Below are positions 22,795-34,100 of a stretch of 64,000 nt of DNA, piece after piece. The stretch covers positions 48,825,281 to 48,889,280 of the forward strand of contig CM067306.1 of the NCBI GenBank assembly GCA_034231615.1, given 5' to 3'. Position 1 is the stretch's first letter; each line of letters starts with the position of its first letter. The position numbers were made by a program, and so were the translations under genes. This DNA comes from Meghimatium bilineatum. Its lineage: Eukaryota; Mollusca; Gastropoda; Stylommatophora; Philomycidae. The notes below the pieces were generated by a model that ran no database searches, was not told where the DNA came from, and worked only from the letters and a program-made list of their open reading frames with translations.

Positions 22795-22985
22795 GTTATT
22801 ATGTTATTATAGGACATTATAACCTATAGGACATTATCTCCTGCATGTTATGTTATTATAGGTCATATAACGCCTGCATATTTTGTTATTATAGGACATT
22901 ATAACTTCTCTATGTTTTGTTATTATAAGGACATTATAACTCCTCTATGTTTTGTTATTATAAGGACATTATAACTCCTGCAAAT
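22795..22985. repeat. About 38-45-bp tandem repeat, 4-5 copies
   Basis: TTTTGTTATTATAAGGACATTATAACTCC-like units with length variation, inside the duplicated block. Confidence 0.85.
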
Positions 22986-23149
22986 TTACAGGTTTGAATC
23001 CGAGAACACAATAAGTTGTGTCATTGTTTAATCGTTTCCCTTTCAGCACATGTAAGAAAGTCTCAAGCGTCCATGTGTTGCATAGTAGAGTTATACTGTT
23101 TTTGAAATGCAGCGATATTTATAGGAATCGTACTGTATTTTACCATTTT

Positions 23150-23580
23150 TGTGTACTGTTTGCTACCATTTGTGTACTGTCTGCTACCATTTGTGTGCAA
23201 TCTTCCACCGTTTGTGTGCTATCTCCTACCATTTGTGTGCTGTGCTATCTCCTACCATTTGTGTGCTATCTCCAACCATTTGTGTGCTATCTCCTACCAT
23301 TTGTGTGCTGTGCTATCTCCTACCATTTGTGTGATATCTCCTACCATTTGTGTGATATCTCCTACCATTTGTGTGCTGTGCTATCTCCTACTATTTGTGT
23401 GCTATCTCCTACCATTTGTGTGCTATCTCCTACCATTTGTGTGCTATCTCCTACCATTTGTGTGCTATCTCCTACCATGTATGTACTGTCTCCCATCATT
23501 TGTGTACTGTCTCCCATCATTTGTGTACTGTCTCCCATCATTTGTGTACTGTCTCCTCTCATTTGTGTTCTGTCAGCTAT
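23150..23580. repeat. 21-bp minisatellite (with 26-bp variants)
   Basis: TTTGTGTGCTATCTCCTACCA and later TTTGTGTACTGTCTCCCATCA, about 20 copies. The same minisatellite family occurs at 62510-62770. Open frames across it are repeat artefacts. Confidence 0.93.
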
Positions 23581-23799
23581 ATGTACCGTGACCAATTACC
23601 AGTATAAGTCCTACAAACAGAACCCAAGAAATCCTTTTTACACCATGTTTGGTCACGCTTGTAAAATTCACCTGTATGGATTTCTCACCTGTATCGAAGT
23701 GTCAGTGGTTATGTTTAGCCTCTTTGATGTGCACACAGAACCCATGTATTTCTCCTGTGTACAGATAAGTGTACCAACGAACTAAATAAACAAATACCA

Positions 23800-24800
23800 C
23801 AAGTGCTGTCACGTTTCTCAGATTAATCGCCGTAAGGCAGGCGGAGTGAGATATTGCGGTCCGAAATACAAACAGTATGAATAAGGTGGTTAGGCATGAT
23901 GAAGCCTTCTAATTACTCATTCATGAGCTACTGAGAAGGAGTATCTTTTTATCTGCTGTTTACTTGGATATTGTAAGAAAGTCAGAAGAAAATCTCCCCC
24001 TCCCCAACCGTATTCCGTGTTCTTTCATTGCATAATTATAAATATTGTCATATGAATGTCAATTTAAAGGTTTCTGTCATATCTTATCATGGTTTGAAAC
24101 CTGCCACACTCTCTTCCTTTTTTACGCTGACTGAACGTGATTTTTAATACTAGGACGTACGCCATAAATGTGTACCACTCCCTCCTTGTTAGTTTTCTCA
24201 TAACACTCTATTACACAGTGTAGTTTATTTTACAACAAACGAATTCGATTAAATATATATTTGACATTTCATTTTTTTCACAATTATAACGATAATTTCC
24301 CTTTAAAGCCAGATATTTTTTTCTATGAATACTGAAAATCTTCAAGATAATACATGATTACTATGATATTCTTTGTGCATTTAAATTTGTAATAGTAATT
24401 TTTTTCAATGAAAAAAAGTGTAGGCTACATAGAAATTTGTGTATATTTTTACAAGGTATATTTTTCTTATTTATTTTCACTTTTGTTAGTTTTCTCAAAC
24501 GAAATATTCAATTTTTATACCACTTTATTTATTCATTTAGTTTTTGTTTAAAAAAAAGAAAAGAAGATAAGTCTATTTCCTTAGAAAACTACAAAATAGA
24601 TAAAAAATTGTATCACGTGCCTAGAAACATTATCACACAACTTTGTCAATATTTTATTTTACATGTTAAGCATATTAGATCCCGATATACTTGAAATATT
24701 CAGCAATCAAATTTTATCATGGAAAACGTTATATTGCGTAATAGGGGGCTAATTAGATATTAGAAATATCAAAACATCAAAGTCTGGTCTTAAATACACC
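23800..24800. other. AT-rich stretch, nothing identified
   Basis: Would be part of the 5' intron if the 22676 promoter drives CRYZ. A short frame at 24437-24694 has no coding character. Confidence 0.55.
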
Positions 24801-24804
24801 CCCT

Positions 24805-24864
<60 letters not shown>
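24805..24864. repeat. AC dinucleotide repeat, about 30 units
   Basis: Nearly uninterrupted ACACAC run about 200 bp upstream of the CRYZ start codon. Confidence 0.97.
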
Positions 24865-24866
<2 letters not shown>

Positions 24867-24889
24867 TCTCTGTGACGATGTATCTATGT

Positions 24890-24902
24890 TGGTCAAAGGT
24901 CA
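24890..24902 (+). promoter_or_regulatory. DR1-like nuclear receptor motif (in a dispersed repeat)
   Basis: TGGTCAAAGGTCA is two AGGTCA-type half sites one base apart, 158 bp before the CRYZ ATG. Similar strings at 29313-29325 (GGGTCAAAGGGCA) and 63956-63968 (GGGTCAAAGGTCA) share flanking ATGA, so the motif probably rides on an interspersed repeat. Function is unproven. Confidence 0.3.
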
Positions 24903-25059
24903 TGAGCTCATGTGCCGCTAGATTAGCAATCAAAGCGTATCTATAGCTCTATATATTCTGTTGTACTGATGTTAATCTGTATTTACTTCATCGAAATATT
25001 TAGAATCATTGTCAAAAATTCAAGTTTAAAATACTCTACAGAATTTCTAAGAAGACAAA

Positions 25060-25152
25060 ATGACCACAAGAGCTGTAAGAGTAACTCAGTATGGGGGACC
25101 AGAGGTTCTCAAAGTAGAGACTTTACCCATACCGACTCCAAAGGCTGGAGAG
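25060..25152 (+). CDS. CRYZ: CRYZ coding exon 1 (residues 1-31)
   Basis: ATG at 25060 in AAAATGA context (A at -3). The product begins [18 protein letters not shown], the conserved start of the family. Donor GGAGAG|GTAGGT, phase 0. A good acceptor (CTCTACAG) ends at 25040, so this exon likely begins at 25041 with a short 5' UTR. Confidence 0.95.
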
Positions 25153-28100
25153 GTAGGTTTATTGTGAGCATGTGTTTCTGTAGAGGAAATTAAAATGAAT
25201 GCATTTATTATTTGAAGGGGCCGCGTAGCACAGTGGTTAGTACACCGGCTTCGCATATGAATGGTCTTGGATTTGCCTCCCGGGTCGACCCAACCTAAAT
25301 GGGGTACCGGATTAATTCGGTGTGTAAAGATTGTGGGGAGAGGAGATGGCTACCGTCCTCATATAGCAGAGCTACTGAAATGTGAGATACATAAAATTGC
25401 ACACACTTACGGCATTAATAAATGCTATGTGTTAACTTTACAATGTATTATTTAGCCAATTGTGTAGCACTCTGTACAGATCTATAGATGCTCAATTCGT
25501 TCCGGTAAATGTTAATTTTCTTGTTCTTCTGCGTTCGCGCTTAAACTCCTGCAGATTAGGAGAATGTAGGCCAAAGGATTGAAAGCGTTGTATCATGACT
25601 TATAGCTTTGTCGCGATATCTGCGCCTTTAGAGCTGACATTTCCGACTTCAGCACGGTTAGATGCTAATGATATGTAAGTATTCTTGTATCCGTTTTTAT
25701 GGACACTGAATACAGACACGGAAAGCAGGATTCGGGCTTTTGAAGACATGTCCCACAGACGTCTGTTAAGAATTAGTTATATAGAACACCAATGGGCTGT
25801 TCCTAGGAGGAAAGTTACTTATTCTAAAGCTTACCAGGATCTTTGTTACTTAGAGACTCTGCCTAAAAACTTGAAAGATGCCTCAAGTTTCTACCTGTAT
25901 AGAAAGGCAAGGGAATTAAACATCCCTGTGATAACCACCGAGGGATATCATTGCTGTACATAGGAGGCAAAATATTAGCTCGTGTAATGCTGAACCGATT
26001 ACATACACTCACAGATGATCTATCTCTATACGCTGTGGCCCTTGTTTGTCTTGCGGAGTCAGGGGTAGAAGAGTTCTCTGGAGATGGCCTTCTTGTGTGC
26101 TGTTTGTAAGCTTGTTCATGTGGCTACACACAGATCTTCTACCTGAAAGTCAGTGCGGATTTCATGCAGGTTGAGGAACAGTGCTCGTTGCTGCTCGTCA
26201 ACTCTAATGACAATTCCAAGAACAGCAAAGGGAATTATTCACATTTGTAGACCTCACAAAGACATTTGACAGTGAATAGATATTTGCTGTGGAAAGTGCT
26301 CGACATATTGGCTGCAACCCCCCCCCCCCTAATAGTTTCACCTACCTGGGCAGCACTCTCTCATGAGATGTAAACATCGATACTCAGGTAAACAACAGAA
26401 ATCGTAAGCTAGTGCCTCATTTGAAAGATTACGAAAAAATGTCGGGACAGAAGAGTAATAACAACTACCACAAAACCCATAGTTTACCACGCAGCAGAAA
26501 TATCACAAATCCTCCGTGCATGTGAAACATGACAGTATATGCCAGACACTCTAGAAGACTCAACCATTTCCAGCTAATCTGGATTTGTAATATATTCAAC
26601 ATCCATTGGTGGATAAAATACCAGACATTGAAGCACTGGCGAAAACTAAGTCTGTAAGCATACATAAAATGTTGATGAAGGCACAGACACGCTGGGCAGA
26701 ACACATAATTTGCATGGAAGATCATAGTTTACCAAAAACTTGGTAATATGGAGAACTCCAGACTGGATCCCACAAGACAGGGGGACAGAAGAAGCGTTTC
26801 AAAGACACTTATAAGACATCACTGACTCACTTCAACATAGACACAAATTCATGAGAGAATCTTGCACAAGACAGATCCGACTGATGTCTCAGAATCAAGA
26901 GTGGTGCAACAGCTGCAGAGAACTTCAGACATCAAGCTGAGTAACACAACACGCTAGAAGAAAGGCAAGAGCTGCTCAGTGTCCTACAGACTCGTCTCAC
27001 ACATGCTCAGAGTGTGGTAGATAATTCCAGGCACACACAGGACTCATTAGTCACAGTCGGGCACATCGCAGAAATCACCATCATCATCCCAGTTGGGCTG
27101 AATGCTCCTTGTTGACTTCGACGGACAAAAGCCACCATATAGAACACCAGGCAAACATATTTGTAAATAAACATATTTGTCCGGCAGTAAATAAACATAT
27201 TTGTCCGGCAGTAAATAAACATATTTGTCCGGCAGTAAATAAAGATATTTGCAGGATCTCAAGAACCACTTATTGCAGTGGTGAAACGGCGTTAACTTGT
27301 GTATTTTGGACATATAAACTTGACACGACTCACTTTCTATAATTATTTAGCACGAAGTAAAAGTAAGAAAAGTAACACATATCATTTATTAATGCCGTAG
27401 GGGCGTGAGATGTTAGCGATCTCACATTTCAGTGGCTCTGCAAATGAGGGAGGTAACCATCTCCCCTCCCTCGTAGTCTTTACTTCCCGGATTAATCCAG
27501 TACCCATTTAAGGCTGGGTCGACCCGGGACCCGTTGCGATCTGAAAAACATCTACGCCTCAACTGGGGAATGAACCCATCACCACTCATATGCGAAGCCA
27601 GTGCACTAACCACTGCGCTACGCAGCTCCCGTACCAGTAGGAAGTAATCGAGGGTGAAAGGAGAAGAGACAAACAAAGACAATTCTGGACTGATAAAATA
27701 AATGCATGGTCTAGGCATGATTATTCTGCACTCCCCCGAATGACTGAGAACAGAGCAGGTTGGAAGGCTTTTTGTGCTGATGTATGCAATGTGGCACCCA
27801 TACGATCCCGACAGGAATGGGTCTTATCATTATTATTATTTTAATGATACGTAAATTAAGTTATTTTTTCTATCTTGATTATAGAAGCCAACATCGAAGC
27901 ACGGGGGATATTCCCATAAATAATCAGCCCATCGATCCATCAGCCATCTAAGGGTTTATAATTTCAGCTCATCAATCCATCAGCTATTAAGAGTGTATAA
28001 TTTCAGCTCATCGAGCCATCAGTCATCTAAGGATGTATAAGATCAGCTCATGCATCCATCAACTATCTGAGGGTGTGTACGTTCACCGTATCTATCCATC

Positions 28101-31100
28101 AGCCAGCTAAGAGTATATGATTTCAGCTCATCGATCTATCTGCCATCTAAGGGTGAATAAATTCAGTGTACCAGTCAGTTTTTTACCTTTTTTTATTCAG
28201 ATCTTTCCTTAAACTGCCCCTTTAAAATGTGCCACCAGGAGAGACATTCTTCCATTTGTTCTCAATCTCCTTCAGATTAACAGGATGTTATCCAGAGGAC
28301 AGAATTTGATATGTCATGGTTTACAATGTATGCCTTTCAGTAATGCACGTTTGAAAAACATGGAACAATAACACCATAGAAACGCAACTGTTAATGCTAA
28401 GGACGTCGTTTTTTTCGGTTGAAACATACGGTTGTGAAACATATACTCTAAATAAAATTGCGACAAAAATGATCAACGCCTTTGAGATGAAATGCAACAG
28501 AAAGATACTTAGAATATCATGGAAGGAAAAAAAAGAAGAAACTCAGATATTGTCAACGCTGCCGAAGATGGATGTTTCGGTTCACATGCACAACTAGAAC
28601 TACGACACACCGCATTTCCATTCTCTGGACTATATCCTGCTGGAAATCAAGGGTAGAAGAGATAATAAACCTTTCATGACAGGAGAGAGAATCAGCGGGA
28701 GTTTGAGAATAAACGCTGAAGAAGAAGATATTATAAACACATTGTAGATGCCAGACTATTGTTTACAAAACACAATAACACAAAGAAAACTATTTATGTT
28801 TGCTAATATAAAGAGACACAGCTGTTTATAAAGACAAATAATGGAGGGCTGAACGCCCAGAGGAATAGAAAGACCAGACCAAGAAGACGATGGACTGACG
28901 ATGTTAAAGATAATATGTATACGTCGTTGGAAAATGCAAGCGGTATTGCCCAAGACAGTGAGGGAGTTCATTGGGAAGACCACGTTCCGGGAATAATACG
29001 TGACGTGGCAAGACATGCATAACCGACTCAGCCCTGATTCATATAACAAAAGAAGTCAATGAAGACATTCTTTATATATTTGATCCGTTTATTATTGTAG
29101 GTTTTGATCCGAGTCCACTCTGCAGGTGTCAATCCAGTTGACACATATATACGGCAAGGAATACGCTTCGTACAAAACCCACCACCTTTCACAATTGGTG
29201 GAGACGGTGCTGGAATTGTGGAGTCTGTCGGAGAAGGTGTTACTGAATTTAAGGTTTGAAAGTGTTTTCTCATCTTGTTTTTTATCATTTTACTTATCAA
29301 TATTATGGCAGTGGGTCAAAGGGCATGAGTTCATGGACCGCTGGATCAGCAACCAACCAACCCACTTATCAATCTTTCTCTGGGCGCAACTACGGATCAG
29401 TTCTTCACTGTGACCTTTGTTCTAGTTTCGAGGTATTACCTAACCTTTGCAGTGTGATTAGTAGAATTTGTATTTAAAATTAAGTTATATTAACTGAAAA
29501 GGCATATTAATTTGGAATTAATATTTAGATTACGGTTAGGGATTAGGTTAGAATTAGTTATAAATTTAAAAATTAATTACTTATAAGAATTAATATGTAT
29601 TCTGTAGTAGCTGGACATGCGCAGTCCGGGGAAATTCATGACGTTACTTAGTTAAAAATGTAAACAGTGTGCTATTTATAGCACAGTGAAGAACTAAACC
29701 GTAGTTTTACCTTTCTCTGTAGAAATCTGCATCTTTAGAAAATATATTTTCTCTTAATAAACTATCTCTCTCCACGAAAGTATATCTCTCTTTACGAAAT
29801 GATATCTCTGCTTTCTAATCTCTGTCTCTCTTTATTAAATTCTGCTTCTCATTTACCCGTTTCTATATTTCCTATAAGAAAGTGTGACTGTGTAACATTG
29901 ATAATAGGGTCTTTTCATCAAAACAGACATTCGATAAGGAAGTAATACCGAATATAATTGGACAATTATTATTTACAACTTTCTCCTGTCTTTAGAACAA
30001 AATAAATTTATAACTATGAAAATACAATAAATAATCTCACAACTAAGCTTCTTCGGCCCTAGTCACACGCAGTTTGAGAATCAATTTATCTCTGTCATCA
30101 ATTCACTCATCCGGCCATATATCCATTCATCCATCATGATATTTCCAATTCACTTATCCTGTCATAAATATCTATTCATCCATCATCATATTTCCAATTC
30201 ACTTATCCTGTCATAAATATCCATTCATCCATCATCATATTTCCAATTCACTTATCCATTCATAAATATCCATTCATCCATCATCATATTTCCATATCCA
30301 CAATTATGTTCACGAATCCACAGAAAGGTGACCGTGTCTATGTTGCTGCAAGTTTCTCAGGGACATATGCTGACTACGTCGTTGTTCCCACCCGCCATGT
30401 TGCCTTGTTGAGTGGAAACCTGTCATTTGCTCAAGGAGCATCCATTGGCATCCCCTACTACACAGCATACAAGTCCTTATACACCATGTATGTATATTAA
30501 ATCTGACGTTAAATCATCACTTACCACACAGTATACAAGTCCTTATACACCATGTATGTATATTAAATCTAACGTTAAATCATCCCTTACTACACAGCAT
30601 ACAAGTCCTTATACACCATGTATGTATATTAAATCTGACGTTAAATCATCCCTTACTACACAGCATACAAGTCCTTATACACCATGTATGTATATTAAAT
30701 CTGACGTTAAATCATCCCTTACTACACAGCATACAAGTCCTTATACACCATGTACGTATATTAAATCTGGAGTTAACTAACAGCCGACTAAAGATGCAGA
30801 CATACACGTTAAAAATGAGAATTATAACACGGGCCGACACCCGGCACCTGAATACACCATGTATTCAGTGACAGTTTCTCATTGATTTGAAAAATTATTT
30901 ATCAGTATATGGAATTTGTTTGGGCCGTACCCTGGTCTTATAAATATATAATTGGTATCCTGGCCGAGGTCCCACAAATGCTGATATGTACTGCTCTATA
31001 GCGCATACTTTTATACCGAAATTCCACATATAACACTTTTTATATTCACCAACTATTTTTATTGTTTTACTGTTTATAACGAATGTCTGTTATTACATAT

Positions 31101-34100
31101 ATATTTCGTTGTTCGGACCAAGTTGTTACAGCGGGATATGACTATTGTTCTTCAGTAAGGTTATGCAAAATTGTTTAAGTACATGTGTGGTCCAGTGAAT
31201 CCAATTTCAACATTTGTTTCATCTAAATACATGACATCATCATCATCATTAACTGCCGTCTCCGCAACGAAGGTTGGCTCCAACGTATCTCCAGCATCCC
31301 CTGTCTCTTGTAGTGGTGGTGTACTCTGCTTGAATGTAACCTGTCCATCGTGTGATGTTACTCTCCCACTTGTATCTCTGCCTACCTCTTGCTTCAAGTG
31401 GGAGAATGTTGTGTCATGTATTTGAAGACGTGATGAAGACCTTTTAGTTGAAATGTCACATTTTTTTGGTTTGCACTTATTTGCACACTTGTTTGCGCAA
31501 CAAAAAGATCTTCACATACATGACACAACAAACTGTAAAAATAAATGCTAAAACAATGACCGTGTGGCTCAAAAATTCTCTCTGGCGTTTCTGATGGTTA
31601 ATTAACTCAATAAGCAAAGAGTTCAAAATTTTAGTATCTCTCTTCTGAAAGGGGGGAGTTTAAAAAATATAGTAATTAGAGAAATGTGACAATACATCGT
31701 TTTATGAGTCACTAAAAGCAGACAGAATAACACACCAAAATGTGACATTTAAACCAAAAGGTCTTCATCACGAACAAACTGCAATTAAATGGGAAATGAA
31801 AACATGAAAACATCATTACATGATGTATCGAAACAGACACTGAATTTTAAATTGTTGTTGATCTTGAAGAAATATATCAAGGGCGACATAAGTCTGCAAG
31901 AATATCTACACATACGGATGAGATCTGCATATGATTGTTGCACTTATAGAAACTATCATACACTTTCTCACCTGCTTCACACTTTCTCACCTGCTTCACA
32001 CTTTCTCACCTGCTTCACACTTTCTCACCTGATTCACACTTTCTCACCTGCTTCACACTTTCTCACCTGCTTCACACTTTCTCACCTTCTTCAACATAAT
32101 GTCTATGGATATTCTGTAATGCAAGCATTGTGATTTTCTGTTATCTGTTAACTTTCTTATTAAAGTTCTGGATTTATGTGGCTCAGTGATTAAATCAATT
32201 CCCTGTGTTCAAGATGTTGTGACTTTGATGCCGGTTCAGACAGTGTCATTTACTTGAGAATTTCATCAAAAATTCCCGGGGATTAACGTTAAAAGCTACG
32301 GTGTAATGTGATATGGGGGTAGCCTTGGTAGGCACAGTGTTGCTATATTTTTCTTCTTCATCTGCGTTCGTTCTCAAAACTCCTTTATATTAGAAGGATA
32401 TAATCAGTGAACAGAGCAGATCAGCAGGTTGTAGTCCAGAGAATGGAATGTGTTGTTTTATGCTGTACAAATTAGTTCATATATTTTCCATTTTTGGCTT
32501 GACACCACCGACTTTAGCATGATTTCTAGGTCAGCTTGTCGCTATATGGAATAGAAATACACTCACTGCAGCAAAACTGAAATATAACAGGCGATGATTG
32601 GAACAGGGCAATGAAGCTCTGTTAATCACTGGAAACACAAAGAATAACATACACAAATCAATGTTTTGACCACAAACATTATCAAGAATGCATTAAAACA
32701 ACAGAAATCACCAGTATGTATCCATGCCATGTAAACGTCAATAGTACCGTTCTAAGTAGTTGTTTGTTGATGCGAATGTGTTCTTGATAAAGGCTTTTTG
32801 GTCGAAAAGTCGATTTGTCTGGTTTATTATGTGTTTGTCATCGGCTAAACAGCGTTACCCTGTCCAAGATTTACCTATGGGATCGGATGGAACAGCCAAT
32901 TCCAGACGGAAACCTACCTAGTCACCTTATACTATGTATGGGGTAACCTAAGAGCAGCTAGAAAGTCACGGATAGACCAAGATCCGTCTACAATCGTCAT
33001 TCCATGCCCGAAAAGTCCAAAGACATTTACAGCTCGAACAGGGCTCATTAACCATCTACGAACCCATAATCAAGGACAAAACTCTAATTGAATTTTCAAA
33101 ATTGGATTTAACAAATGGTCATCATCACTTGTGATGGACGAACAACAACCTGAGAACATTAAAGTCTATCCTTTACATCTTGTGAACTTTTTCATAGCTG
33201 TTGGAAAACTCATAAATGTTTTATCCCCCTCAGAGCACGAGCAAGACCTGGAGAAATTGTTCTGGTTCATGGAGCAAGTGGGGCGGTAAGTTAGCATTGG
33301 AATCAGAGCAAACCATCATTGTAATGATGTAATCCATTTATTTGTCAGCAGGTAGCTGTTGGCACATGATGATGATGATGTAATCCATTTATCTGTGTGC
33401 AGGTAGGTCTTGATAGCCCATAGTCTTTCTGATAAGAAACAAGAACAGAGGTCCTTCCCAAATGAGAGTAACCTATGTGGTATCTGAAATCATATAAGGT
33501 TTGTTGTTTCTTATGGTTGTGTTACAAGGGTTTATGAGCGCATATTTACTCACCAAATGGAGGCGCAGCAGTATCCCTAGCATATCATGTCATGCAAGGA
33601 GCTAACATATACTTCTGAGTCAAATAGTGTTTTCATTTTTGTGTCTGGTTTGTTGCCCCATCTTTGAGTCAAATAGTGTATCCATCTTTGTGGTTGATTT
33701 GTCGCCCCATCTGCTGAGTCAAATAGTGTATCCATGTTTGTGTCTGATTATTTGCCCCATCTGCTGAGTCAGTGTATCCATCTTTGTGTCTGATTTTTTG
33801 CCCCATCTGCTGAGTCAGTGTATCCATCTTTGTGGTTCATTTGTTGCCCCATCTGCTGAGTCAAATAGTGTATCCATCTTTGTGTCTGATTTGTTGCCCC
33901 ATCTGCTGAGTCAAATAGTGTATCCATCTTTGTGTCTGATTTGTTGCCCCGTCTGAAGTGATGGTACATTTAGCTTTCTCCACCGCCTGGGAGTCTACGA
34001 CAAAAGGATAAATGTACAATGTCTGCCGACCTGCATCTGATAGTCAACAATGGCAGCCACCTAACAGAGACAAAAGTAAGAAATGAGACAAGACAGATAA

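Larger units (their letters stand above)
22590..23780. repeat. Segmental duplication, copy 1 (upstream of CRYZ)
   Basis: Matched in order by 62140-62840 plus 63834-63945: TTTATCTATGACAAG, TATAAAAGGTT, AAAGGTACGTACATTTCATA, GTTCATTGA-GTGTTGTTATTATG, the 21-bp TTTGTG..CTGTCTCC minisatellite, and GTCACGCTTGTAAAA. Estimated identity is roughly 80 percent by eye. Confidence 0.85.

Noticed and set aside
23018-23785. 255-codon frame (CVLSPTI repeats) near CRYZ promoter
   Set aside because: Minisatellite translation; the same family at 62475-62861 gives a similar but differently framed product, not a conserved protein.
24437-24694. 85-codon hydrophobic frame as a small membrane protein
   Set aside because: AT-rich, F/Y/K/I-biased composition typical of random frames in such DNA; no homologue recognised and no splice or repeat support.
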